Counted from the stretch's first letter, positions 1 through 6,465 are shown. The stretch is DNA of 6,815 nucleotides from CBCXVS01 sp965178525 (GCA_965178525.1 CBCXVS010000354.1:1-6815); one strand, 5' to 3'. Numbers and translations: made by a program. Notes: generated by a model from the letters alone, not told the origin.

Positions 1-916
1 TGTGCGGGATCATCCGGCCAATAAACGTCATGACATCAATGGTTTCATGTTCGGTCCGGTCCGGTCTGTGAGACCGGCAGACGTAGGCCGTCGCTTTTCC
101 CTGCAGCGGTTTTTGCGTGCGGGTAAAAGGCGCGATGGTCACAATCTCCGGGGTCGACGCATGGCTGGGCCGGAACACGACGACCTTATTGGGCAGAAAA
201 CGCTGCCGTAAGATGCGGAGCATGGCCTCCGTATCGGGACTGCCCGGGCGGCCGCTAATGACCACTTCGTAGGACGGTCCTAGCGCAAAATCAACCGCAG
301 ACATGAAGAGGGTATGAGAAGACGGACTTTTCGCCACTTGCCCGGCAAAGGTCTGCAACAAGGCGGCGGCCTTGTCGGCAAATGACGGGTTGGCGGTCAT
401 ACGTTCGAGGCGCAGCAGATTCAATGCGGCCACGGCATTCCCCGACGGCAGGGACATATCAAATGTGTCCTTGGGCTGGGTGAGGAGTGGCTCGCTATCG
501 CTCGCGGTGTAGAAAAACCCGCCCTGCTTCGCATCCCAAAAGTACTGCAACATGACGCGCTGGATGTCGATGGCCGCTTGCAGATACGACACCGTAAACG
601 TCGCTTCATAGAGATCGAGCAAGCCCCAAATCATATACGCATAATCGTTGACATGCCCGGGCAGGGCGGCGTGTCCATGGCGATAACGCTTGAGCAAACG
701 ACCTTGCTCATCCCGTAAGGTCTGTAGGACAAAATCGGCGGCACGGCGTGCCGCCGCCGTATACAACGGCTCTTCCAGCCCCTGCCCGGCTCGGGACAAA
801 GCCGCGATCATCAAGCCATTCCAGTCGGTCAGAATCTTGTCATCTTTGAACGGATGGGGGCGCGCCTTGCGGGCGGCGAAAAGGCGCTGCCGGCTCGCTT
901 CCAGGCGCGTCTGCAG
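1..916 (-). CDS. YyaL/DUF255 protein, C-terminal part (other frame, runs off window)
   Basis: Continuation of the same gene after the frameshift. It reads as 305 codons open to the window edge, so the 3' end is missing. It opens with LQTRLEASRQRLFAARKARP and then shows the family blocks DDKILTDWNGLMIAALSRAG, GHVNDYAYMIWGLLDLYEA, YLQAAIDIQRVMLQYFWD, GGFFYTASDSE and SLPSGNAVAALNLLRL. These correspond to the helical toroid half of YyaL. Joined to the N-terminal part this gives at least 749 residues, against about 690 for Bacillus YyaL; the signal region accounts for much of the excess. The usual 'VYVCENFxCxxPTT' ending is only partly present: ATAYVCRSH is followed by unfamiliar sequence without the second Cys. 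There is no convincing independent start, so it would not be made as a separate protein unless the frameshift is a sequencing error or is bypassed. Confidence 0.8.
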   Translation of the reverse strand, partial: MQTRLEASRQRLFAARKARPHPFKDDKILTDWNGLMIAALSRAGQGLEEPLYTAAARRAADFVLQTLRDEQGRLLKRYRHGHAALPGHVNDYAYMIWGLLDLYEATFTVSYLQAAIDIQRVMLQYFWDAKQGGFFYTASDSEPLLTQPKDTFDMSLPSGNAVAALNLLRLERMTANPSFADKAAALLQTFAGQVAKSPSSHTLFMSAVDFALGPSYEVVISGRPGSPDTEAMLRILRQRFLPNKVVVFRPSHASTPEIVTIAPFTRTQKPLQGKATAYVCRSHRPDRTEHETIDVMTFIGRMIPH

Positions 917-2249
917 GGACGTCCGGGCTCATCTTGAGCCGAGCCGCAGTCGTAGCGAGATCAGTCGTTAAATGCGGAATATTCTGCTGCTGCGACTTGC
1001 CGTCGTGAACATTCCCTTCAACGGTCATACGAAAGACGTCCAGAAAGAGCGCCGCTTCTTCTTTGCCCAGCACAGACCGGACTTCCTCAGCGGTCCAGAG
1101 ATAAAAACGGCCCTCTTCCCCTTCGCTATCGGCATCCTCCGCCGAATAAAATCCTCCTGTCAGCGCGGTCATATCACGCCGCACATACGTCGCAATCTCG
1201 CGCGCCGTCTGTGCATACAACGCCTTGCCAGTGGTCTGGTAGGCCTCGGTGAAGAGCATGAGCAGTAAGGCCTGGTTGTAAAGCATTTTTTCAAAATGCG
1301 GCAAAAACCATTGGGCATCGGTCGAATAGCGGCGAAAACCAAAACCGATGTGGTCGCAGATGCCGCCACGGCGTATGGCCTGCAACGTGTGCTCCACCAT
1401 GGCGAGCGCCTTGGCATCGCCCGTGCGCTTCCAGTAACGCAGTAAAAAGCCCAGCATGAGGGGCTTGGGAAATTTCGGCGCCGACCCAATGCCGCCATGC
1501 TCGGTATCGTAGAGCGCGGATAAATGGCCATAGGTCAGATCGAGAGTGGCTTGGTCTAGCACCTGCTCTGCCGTCTCTGCAGGTGGTGGCTGCAGGGCCG
1601 CGACGACACGTTCAGCGAGCTGCTGTACCTCTTGCCGGCGTTCTTGCCATACCTTGTGGACGTAGGGTAGGAGTTCCAACATGCCCGGACGCCCATAACG
1701 CGCCTGCCGGGGTAAATACGTACTGACGAAAAACGGCTTGCGCTCGGGGGTCATGATGACATTGAGCGGCCAACCACAGCGACGCGACGTGCGCTGGCAC
1801 ACTTGCATGTAGACATGATCGATATCCGGCCGCTCTTCCCGATCGACTTTCACGGCAATAAAGTGTTGCGCCATCAGCCTGGCGACGTCAGCATCGGCAA
1901 ACGATTCACGCTCCATCACGTGACACCAATGGCAGGTCGAATAGCCAATCGAGAGAAAAATCGGTTTATTCTCCTGACACGCTTTGGCAAACGCCGCCTC
2001 GCCCCAAGGATACCAATCGACCGGATTGGCAGCATGTTGCAAGAGATAGGGACTCTGTTCGAATACCAACCGGTTGTAATGCGGTCCGCCATCCGGGGGG
2101 AGTTTGGCGCGTTCCGCCTCGGTGGGTAAAGTCGGATGGGCGGCAGCCGGCACCACTTCCTGTGTCGAGGCCGGATACGGCCAGACGGCGAGCCACATCA
2201 GAAGAATACTGCCGCTGACCGTACTCCGGGTTATTCTACGACGCCACAT
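840..2249 (-). CDS. YyaL/DUF255 thioredoxin-domain protein, N-terminal part (frameshifted)
   Basis: Encodes 469 residues before an early stop; about the first 444 belong to the YyaL/DUF255 family (bacterial relatives of SPATA20), which joins a thioredoxin-like domain to an (alpha/alpha)6 glycosidase-like domain. Residues 1-30 look like a Sec signal peptide: an Arg-rich start, a hydrophobic core, then PASTQ, suggesting export. Family blocks follow in order: SPYLLQHAANPVDWYPWG (66-83), the redox-type CHWCH (106-110), KVDREERPDID (134-144), GWPLNV (159-164), PHFEKMLYNQALL (317-329) and GGFYSAEDADSEGEEGRFYLW (365-385). After 'KMSPDV' the frame turns to unrelated sequence and stops. The homologous sequence resumes in the +1 frame (next entry), so an extra base lies in the GGG run at 916-918. 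AGGA lies 9 nt before the ATG. The exact biochemical role of the family is unsettled; family membership is certain. Confidence 0.9.
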   Translation of the reverse strand: MWRRRITRSTVSGSILLMWLAVWPYPASTQEVVPAAAHPTLPTEAERAKLPPDGGPHYNRLVFEQSPYLLQHAANPVDWYPWGEAAFAKACQENKPIFLSIGYSTCHWCHVMERESFADADVARLMAQHFIAVKVDREERPDIDHVYMQVCQRTSRRCGWPLNVIMTPERKPFFVSTYLPRQARYGRPGMLELLPYVHKVWQERRQEVQQLAERVVAALQPPPAETAEQVLDQATLDLTYGHLSALYDTEHGGIGSAPKFPKPLMLGFLLRYWKRTGDAKALAMVEHTLQAIRRGGICDHIGFGFRRYSTDAQWFLPHFEKMLYNQALLLMLFTEAYQTTGKALYAQTAREIATYVRRDMTALTGGFYSAEDADSEGEEGRFYLWTAEEVRSVLGKEEAALFLDVFRMTVEGNVHDGKSQQQNIPHLTTDLATTAARLKMSPDVPADAPGSEPAAPFRRPQGAPPSVQR

Positions 2250-2323
2250 AGGCTGTGTCCTATCTCTCGTGCGATACCGCCTGAGTTTACCTGACGCGGA
2301 AAAGCGCCGTCTCTTGCTCTTGC

Positions 2324-2329
2324 ATTATA
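2324..2329 (-). promoter_or_regulatory. Candidate -10 box for the YyaL-like gene in the divergent spacer
   Basis: On the minus strand these bases read TATAAT, a perfect sigma-70-type -10 hexamer, about 75 nt upstream of the YyaL ATG. The best -35 at 17-18 nt spacing is poor (TGAATA at 2353-2348, three matches). The 154-bp spacer (2250-2403) must also hold the rightward promoter of the permease gene. There the only weak candidate is TATAAC at 2326-2331, overlapping this box, without a recognisable -35. No operator palindrome stands out. Confidence 0.3.
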
Positions 2330-2403
2330 ACGTCGGGAAAGCCAATATATTCATCCTCATGCGTTCTGTATCATGCCGGCGTCATACGTCACCTATATGA
2401 AAG

Positions 2404-3605
2404 ATGGCAGCTATGTCAGATTCTCGCCCTAGAGGCGCTCCCCCAGCCGCTACGCCGGAACGGGTGCAGCCATGGGTTGTCGGCTGCGCCCTGATGTTCC
2501 TCCTCATAGGCGCCGGACGCTTGTTCAGTCACTATGGGCTTCGCCACGCCATGTTGCTGCTCGTGGGTGCGGGACTAGGCATCGTGCTCTACCACGCCCG
2601 CTTCGGTTTCACCTCAGCCTTTCGCGCGCTCATTGTCACAGGCGATGGGCGTGGCCTGCGAGCACAGATGGTCATGCTCGCGCTCGCCACGCTACTTTTC
2701 GCCCCGATCTTAGCGCTCAGCTCCCCACGTCGGTGGGGCTGTCGCTCCGCTCAGTCTCTCGGTCCTGGCGGGCGCCTTTATCTTCGGCATTGGCATGCAA
2801 CTTGGGGGCGGTTGAGCGTCAGGCACGCTCTTCCAGGTCGGAGGAGGCTCAACCGGCACCTTACTCACGCTCGCCGGTTTCATTGCCGGCACCACACTCG
2901 CCACATTCCACATGCCGTTTTGGTGGTCCACGCCCTCACTCGGGTCCGTGATGCTCAGTCAACAGCTCGGATGGACCCTTGCCATCGGTGCGCAGCTCGT
3001 CCTGTTTGCCATCATCGCATCGGTCACGTGAGGGATCGAATACCGTGCCCGTCCACCACGTGCCGCAGAGGCGTCCGCCGGACGGCCTTGGCGCCTCGTC
3101 TGGCGCGGCCCTTGGCCCCTCCTTGCGGGAGCGGTCGGGCTCGCCGGGCTCAATGCCGCCACCCCTCCTCCTCGCCGGACATCCCTGGAGCATCACCTGG
3201 GCCTTTTCATTGTGGGGAGGTAAAACCCTAGAGGCCGCCGGTTACGACCTGTCGCAGGCCACGTTTTGGAATGGCGCTTTTCAACAGCAAGCGTTACATG
3301 CCTCAATCTTTGCCGATATCACCTCGGTGATGGACATCGGGCTGATCCTGGGCGCCTGCCTTGCCGCGGGTCTCGCCGGCCGGTTCGCGCCAGCCTGGCG
3401 TCTACCCCTCAGAGCCGTTGCCATCGCGCTTTGTGGCGGATTGTTACTCGGCTATGGCGCTCGCATGGCCTACGGTTGCAACATCGGCGCCTATTTCAGC
3501 GGTGTCGCCTCAACCAGCCTACACGGATGGCTCTGGCTCGTTGGCGCTCTTCTCGGGACACCTATCGGCGTGACGCTACGCACGCGCCTGAGCGGTGGGT
3601 CATAA
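2404..3605 (+). pseudogene. YeeE/YedE-type sulfur-compound permease with two frameshifts and two in-frame TGA codons
   Basis: Removing two bases gives a continuous frame of 399 codons plus stop, the normal size of two-repeat YeeE/YedE (TsuA-like, DUF395) membrane proteins; members studied take up thiosulfate, and YedE relatives are linked to selenium metabolism. Segments: frame 1 from 2404 (GLGIVLYHARFGFTSAFR, then GDGRGLRAQ); frame 2 after the CCCC run at 2723-2726 (AGAFIFGIGMQLGGG, TGA, ASGTLFQVGGGSTGT, FIAGTTLATFHMPFWW); frame 3 after the CCCC run at 3162-3165 (LLLAGHPWSITWAFSLWGGK, DIGLILGACLAAGLAG, GYGARMAYGCNIGAYFSGV). The second-repeat Cys in GCNIGAYFSGV is kept; the first-repeat Cys position is the TGA at 2813-2815. 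A second TGA (3029-3031) lies in the linker between repeats. Many hydrophobic segments are visible. The start is uncertain (ATG 2404 or 2413, no clear ribosome site). As written the gene cannot yield full-length protein; it is a pseudogene, error-laden sequence, or partly recoded. Confidence 0.82.
2809..2855 (+). other. Hairpin enclosing the in-frame TGA, resembling a bacterial SECIS
   Basis: A perfect 9-bp inverted repeat pairs CGGTTGAGC (2809-2817) with GCTCAACCG (2847-2855), placing the TGA inside the lower stem. Within it CTCTTCC (2828-2834) pairs with GGAGGAG (2840-2846), six Watson-Crick pairs plus one G-U, closing a 5-nt loop AGGTC (2835-2839). A 10-nt bulge lies only on the 5' side. 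The loop begins 20 nt after the TGA. Bacterial SECIS elements, as known from E. coli fdhF, sit directly after the UGA, have an apical loop roughly 16-37 nt downstream with a G among its first two bases, and fdhF has a loop AGGUCU. The geometry fits. Function is inference: no Sec machinery genes are in the window and the host gene is otherwise damaged. Confidence 0.35.
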
Positions 3606-4499
3606 CGCCGTGACCCACGCGGCGACCGTACCCATGGCAAGCAACAGGCCAAAACGCAAATGCAAAGAGGCGGCCCCTTGCAGAGCCTGTTGCAAGATCG
3701 CGCGCTCTCGGCTCTGCAGGACCTTTTTGGCAACCGCCACCCCCTGCGGCAAGACCAGGAAAGGGACAAGCCAGACCCACGGCCCAACCCCGCTGAGCAC
3801 CAACACGACCAGACTCCCGAAAGCGACCAGCAGCAACCCGCAAAACACCCGGGATGCCGTGCGCTGGCCCCAGACGGTCGCCATACTCGCCTTGCCGTTT
3901 TGCAAATCTTCGTCGACATCGCGCAGATTATTGACCACGAGAATCGCCGTCACCAGGCAGCCAATGGGCAGTGACAGCCAGACAACCGGCCCGTACAGGG
4001 CATGCGTATGGACATAAAAACTGGCGATCACCATCACCGGCCCCATAAAGACGAACACGAGCGGTTCGCCCAAGCCCAACTCCCCCAACGGCCATGGCCC
4101 AGCGCTATAGCCATACGCCGCGGCCACGCTGGCCAGGCAGACCAAGGCCAACGGCCAGCCCGTGCGCAACACCAGATAGACCCCAATGACCGCCGCCACG
4201 CCAAAACAGACCCGCGCGCCGCGGCGCACCGCTGGAGGTGTCAGCAGGCCACGGGCAATCACTTTATAGGGCGCCAGAACTTTACCGGGTGTTTGACCCT
4301 GGGCATGATCTGCATATTCATCCACCAAATTGGTTCCACTTAGCACCAACATAGAGCCCAAGAGCATGAGCACCAAGAGAAATCCATCAAACATGCCATA
4401 CCCAAGCGCCAGCACACTCCCAACCACCACCGGCACCACGGCAGCACTCATCGAAAACGGCCGTATGGCCCAATACCATGCCCCTAGCTGCTCCCGCAT
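3600..4499 (-). CDS. menA: 1,4-dihydroxy-2-naphthoate prenyltransferase (MenA, UbiA family)
   Basis: Integral membrane prenyltransferase that joins a polyprenyl diphosphate to 1,4-dihydroxy-2-naphthoate, giving demethylmenaquinone. The 299-residue protein begins MREQLGAWYWAIRPFSMSAA and shows both UbiA-superfamily Asp-rich motifs: NLVDEYADH (57-65, with N57, D60 and D64) and NNLRDVDED (190-198), which bind the Mg-diphosphate. About eight or nine hydrophobic segments separate them; GYSAGPWPLGELGLGEP (130-146) is the usual loop before a helix. Start choice: the frame is open back to a GTG at 4565, but that part merely translates the 7-bp repeat (MRNAECG). GAGG at 4509-4512 sits 9 nt before the ATG at 4499, so I start there; ATG 4517 is the alternative. 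Last gene of the ubiE-menB-menA cluster. Its TGA stop overlaps the convergent permease end. MenA is preferred to UbiA because of the menB neighbour. Confidence 0.93.
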   Translation of the reverse strand: MREQLGAWYWAIRPFSMSAAVVPVVVGSVLALGYGMFDGFLLVLMLLGSMLVLSGTNLVDEYADHAQGQTPGKVLAPYKVIARGLLTPPAVRRGARVCFGVAAVIGVYLVLRTGWPLALVCLASVAAAYGYSAGPWPLGELGLGEPLVFVFMGPVMVIASFYVHTHALYGPVVWLSLPIGCLVTAILVVNNLRDVDEDLQNGKASMATVWGQRTASRVFCGLLLVAFGSLVVLVLSGVGPWVWLVPFLVLPQGVAVAKKVLQSRERAILQQALQGAASLHLRFGLLLAMGTVAAWVTAL

Positions 4500-4508
4500 C
4501 CACTGTAT

Positions 4509-4512
4509 CCTC
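4509..4512 (-). promoter_or_regulatory. Ribosome binding site deciding the menA start
   Basis: Reads GAGG on the minus strand, 9 nt ahead of the ATG at 4499. It lies just downstream of the heptamer array, so the array falls in the menB-menA leader and not in the protein. Start codons inside the array lack such a site. Confidence 0.55.
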
Positions 4513-4515
4513 ACC

Positions 4516-4560
4516 ATTCCGCATTCCGCATTCCGCATTCCGCATTCCGCATTCCGCATT
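4516..4560. repeat. Tandem heptanucleotide array, 6.4 copies of ATTCCGC (GCGGAAT on the minus strand)
   Basis: Six perfect copies of the 7-bp unit plus three further bases run without a mismatch between the menB stop codon (its last two bases are inside the array) and the menA ribosome site. On the coding (minus) strand each unit boundary creates an ATG, and because 7 is not a multiple of 3 the ATGs cycle through all three frames. Read in the menA frame it gives MRNAECG-type peptide. From memory, such MRNAECG-like strings appear in predicted proteins of many unrelated bacteria, so this seems to be a widespread simple repeat. Perfect copies suggest recent slippage expansion. Confidence 0.95.
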
Positions 4561-5359
4561 ACCACGGTGTGCGGCGATACTTGGCAAAATCCGGCTGCCG
4601 TTTTTCCAGAAACGCCATGCGGCCCTCCTGCGCTTCTTCACTCGTATAGAACAGGCTAGTCGCCCCATGGGCCAGCGCCTGCAGGCCATAGCCATGGTCC
4701 GTATCCGCATTGAACCCGAATTTCATAAACCGAATCGCCGCAGGGCTTTTCGCCAGAATTTTCTTGCACCACATATCCGTCTCTTCATCCAGACGCTCCG
4801 GCGGCACCACTTTATTCACCAGGCCCATATCGAGGGCCTCTTGTGCGCTGTACTGATCACACAAATACCAAATCTCCCGCGCCTTCTTCTCGCCCACAAT
4901 ACGAGCCAGGTACATGGCGCCGAAGCCGGCATCGAAGCTGCCCACCTTGGGGCCCGTTTGCCCGAAGATGGCCCGCTCCGAGGCCAGCGTCAAGTCGCAA
5001 ATCACATGCAAAACGTGCCCGCCGCCAATGGCATAGCCATCCACTTTGGCAATCACCGGCTTGGGAATTTCCCGGATCAGGCGGTGTAAATTGCGCACCT
5101 GCAAGCGTGGCGTGCCACTCTCGTCCTCATACCCCCCATGGCCTCGGATTTTTTGGTCCCCGCCTGAACTGAAATTGCCGTGTTCGCCGGTCAGCACCAC
5201 GACACCGATGTCGTCGTCGTACCAGGCGTCCTGAAAGGTCTCAAGCATTTCATCGACGGTCCGGGGCCGAAAGGCATTGAGCACCCGCGGCCGATTCATA
5301 CTGACCGTCGCCACCCCGTCCTTTTTGGTATAAATGATATCTTGGTACGCGTCCTGCAC
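4559..5359 (-). CDS. menB: 1,4-dihydroxy-2-naphthoyl-CoA synthase (MenB)
   Basis: Crotonase-family enzyme closing the second ring of menaquinone: O-succinylbenzoyl-CoA to 1,4-dihydroxy-2-naphthoyl-CoA, in the cytosol. The 266-residue product matches MenB throughout: NRPRVLNAFRPRTVDEM (22-38), SSGGDQKIRGHGGY (64-77), the oxyanion-hole region GYAIGGGHVLHVICDLTLAS (108-127), GQTGPKVGSFDAG (133-145), ARIVGEKKAREIWYLC (152-167), ALDMGLVNKVVP (175-186) and the MenB-typical tail KRQPDFAKYRRTP (253-265). The Gly in GQTG suggests the bicarbonate-dependent class represented by E. coli MenB. Start: the frame is open to 5572, inside ubiE, but no family-like sequence occurs upstream. GTG at 5359 follows a strong purine-rich site and gives the expected N-terminus QDAYQDIIYTKKDGVATV, 28 nt after the ubiE stop. 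The stop touches the heptamer array. Confidence 0.96.
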   Translation of the reverse strand: MQDAYQDIIYTKKDGVATVSMNRPRVLNAFRPRTVDEMLETFQDAWYDDDIGVVVLTGEHGNFSSGGDQKIRGHGGYEDESGTPRLQVRNLHRLIREIPKPVIAKVDGYAIGGGHVLHVICDLTLASERAIFGQTGPKVGSFDAGFGAMYLARIVGEKKAREIWYLCDQYSAQEALDMGLVNKVVPPERLDEETDMWCKKILAKSPAAIRFMKFGFNADTDHGYGLQALAHGATSLFYTSEEAQEGRMAFLEKRQPDFAKYRRTPW

Positions 5360-5364
5360 TCTAT

Positions 5365-5374
5365 CCTCTCCCTC
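5365..5374 (-). promoter_or_regulatory. Ribosome binding site deciding the GTG start of menB
   Basis: Reads GAGGGAGAGG on the minus strand, ending 5 nt before the GTG at 5359. It contains both GGAG and GAGG matches to anti-Shine-Dalgarno and lies in the short ubiE-menB gap. The alternative GTG at 5383 has no comparable site. Confidence 0.7.
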
Positions 5375-5387
5375 TTTGCGCACGCCG

Positions 5388-6089
5388 TTATCCAGCTGCC
5401 ACCGTCCGCTTGGCTTTGTAGAGATAGACAATACCACCATGCAAAGATTGAGCTTGCACATCGGTAAACGCCTGGCGCGCCATTTCCTGGCAAAAGCGCG
5501 CGCCAGCGGGAAAAACCGCCGCGGTCTGCGGCAAGTAGGTATAGGCATCACGGTTGCCCGACAGCCAGCCACCGAGACGTGGCATAATCATGCGGGAATA
5601 GCTGCGGTAGAGCGGCCCCAACACCGGCCCCTGCGGCTGCCCGAATTCCACCACGAGCGCCACCCCACCGGGCCGCAAGACCCGGTGCATTTCGCGCAGG
5701 GCGGTACGGAGACAGTCGACATTACGCAACCCAAAGGCCACCGTGACACAATCGAAGCTCGCGTCGCGAAACGGCAAGCCTTGCGCATCGGCCAATGCGA
5801 ACACGAGCGGCTCCTGGCGCTTACGGGCTTTGCCTATACCATAGCGCAAAATCGTATCACAAAAGTCGGTCGCCACAATCCGGCCATCCCGCCCCACATG
5901 GCGGGCAAAGGCCAGGGCCAGATCAGCCGTGCCGCTACACACGTCCAGCACCATGGCGTCCGGCGGCACCCCACTATAGGTGACGGCACGCCGCCGCCAC
6001 CGCACGTGCAGGCCGACACTTAGGACACTGTTGATCCGATCATAGTGGGCGGCAATGGCCGTAAACATCTGCCGCACCGCGTCACTCAT
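5388..6089 (-). CDS. ubiE: Demethylmenaquinone methyltransferase (UbiE/MenG)
   Basis: SAM-dependent class I methyltransferase converting demethylmenaquinone to menaquinone, the last step of the pathway; homologues in ubiquinone makers also methylate a ubiquinone precursor. The 233-residue length is normal. Seen: N-terminal VRQMFTAIAAHYDRINSVLS (5-24), SAM motif I VLDVCSGTADLAL (47-59), acidic D75 in VATDFC, ADAQGLPF (100-107), SFDCVTVAFGLRNV (111-124), EMHRVLRPGGVALVVEFGQP (133-152) and the UbiE signature stretch YSRMIMPRLGGWLSGNRDAY (164-183) with YLPQT. GAGG lies 8 nt before the ATG. It is the first gene of the leftward cluster; the 170 bp upstream should carry the promoter, but I see no convincing -35/-10 pair. 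Given menB and menA downstream, the MenG role is the natural reading. Confidence 0.96.
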   Translation of the reverse strand: MSDAVRQMFTAIAAHYDRINSVLSVGLHVRWRRRAVTYSGVPPDAMVLDVCSGTADLALAFARHVGRDGRIVATDFCDTILRYGIGKARKRQEPLVFALADAQGLPFRDASFDCVTVAFGLRNVDCLRTALREMHRVLRPGGVALVVEFGQPQGPVLGPLYRSYSRMIMPRLGGWLSGNRDAYTYLPQTAAVFPAGARFCQEMARQAFTDVQAQSLHGGIVYLYKAKRTVAAG

Positions 6090-6258
6090 GGCACCGTCCT
6101 CGGATAACGGTTAGGTTGCCACATCTCTTGCACACCAGGAAAATCACCGCATATTATGATGACCGGCTGAGCAAACCGCAACCGGTGGCTGATGGGCGGA
6201 CGCCGGTCCATAGCGCCAGAGTCCGGATGAGCGGCTGCACCGACGGAGCTTGTGGGTG
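6090..6258. other. Intergenic leader upstream of ubiE
   Basis: No open frame here resembles a protein on either strand. Reading leftward there is an AT-rich patch, CATATTATG, around 6150-6158 that could serve as a -10, with TTGCGG about 17 nt upstream as a poor -35. This is weak and offered only as the likeliest place for the men-cluster promoter. No strong terminator hairpin separates it from the upstream small genes. Confidence 0.3.
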
Positions 6259-6453
6259 TCAAAGCAAGTACAGCCGACCCGTGCCACGATCACGATCCAT
6301 GTCAAACAAAAACTCGATCAGCCGATTGGCAACCGTTTCGGCGTGCTGCCGATCTCGCATCATGCGCTGGTCATTGGCAAGCGTGAATACGGGCAGGCTC
6401 TGAGGCGTGTTGTGTGGCTGGATTGTGGCCTCAAGCAATTCAGGGCCTTCATC
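6259..6453 (-). pseudogene. Possible C-terminal remnant of an unrecognised small protein
   Basis: A 64-codon frame, open from just after a TGA at 6456-6454 to a TGA at 6261-6259, begins with DEGPELLEATIQPHNTPQSL and ends with a well-formed amphipathic stretch, HAETVANRLIEFLFDMDRDR, then GTGRLYLL. It looks protein-like but has no good start: the first ATG pair is mid-frame and the only early choice is a TTG. Just upstream in another frame is RSVWLEMKA, so one missing C in the GGCCC near 6444-6448 could have split a longer gene. It follows the DUF433 gene in the position where a toxin partner would sit, but it does not resemble the usual DUF5615 partner. Function unknown. Confidence 0.35.
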
Positions 6454-6465
6454 TCAAGCCACACG

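Noticed and set aside
2813..3031. An altered genetic code in which UGA means Trp or Gly
   Set aside because: menA ends with TGA at the right length, Trp is encoded by TGG throughout menA and the YyaL gene, and the GC-rich composition is unlike known UGA-reassigned lineages.
4516..4560. A CRISPR array
   Set aside because: The unit is 7 bp with no spacers; it is a simple tandem repeat.
4500..4565. N-terminal extension of MenA through MRNAECG repeats
   Set aside because: It only translates the tandem repeat, has no ribosome site, and the family N-terminus starts at the ATG at 4499 with GAGG upstream.
4478..5089. A 203-codon plus-strand open frame over the start of menA and the end of menB
   Set aside because: It is antisense to two well-identified genes, begins by translating the heptamer repeat (FRIPHSA repeats), and has no protein-like family blocks.
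5360..5572. N-terminal extension of MenB into ubiE
   Set aside because: The sequence upstream of 5359 is out-of-frame ubiE with no crotonase similarity; a GTG with a strong ribosome site sits at the expected start.
5334..6023. A 229-codon plus-strand open frame opposite ubiE
   Set aside because: It mirrors the codon pattern of ubiE on the other strand; the ubiE reading contains every expected methyltransferase motif.
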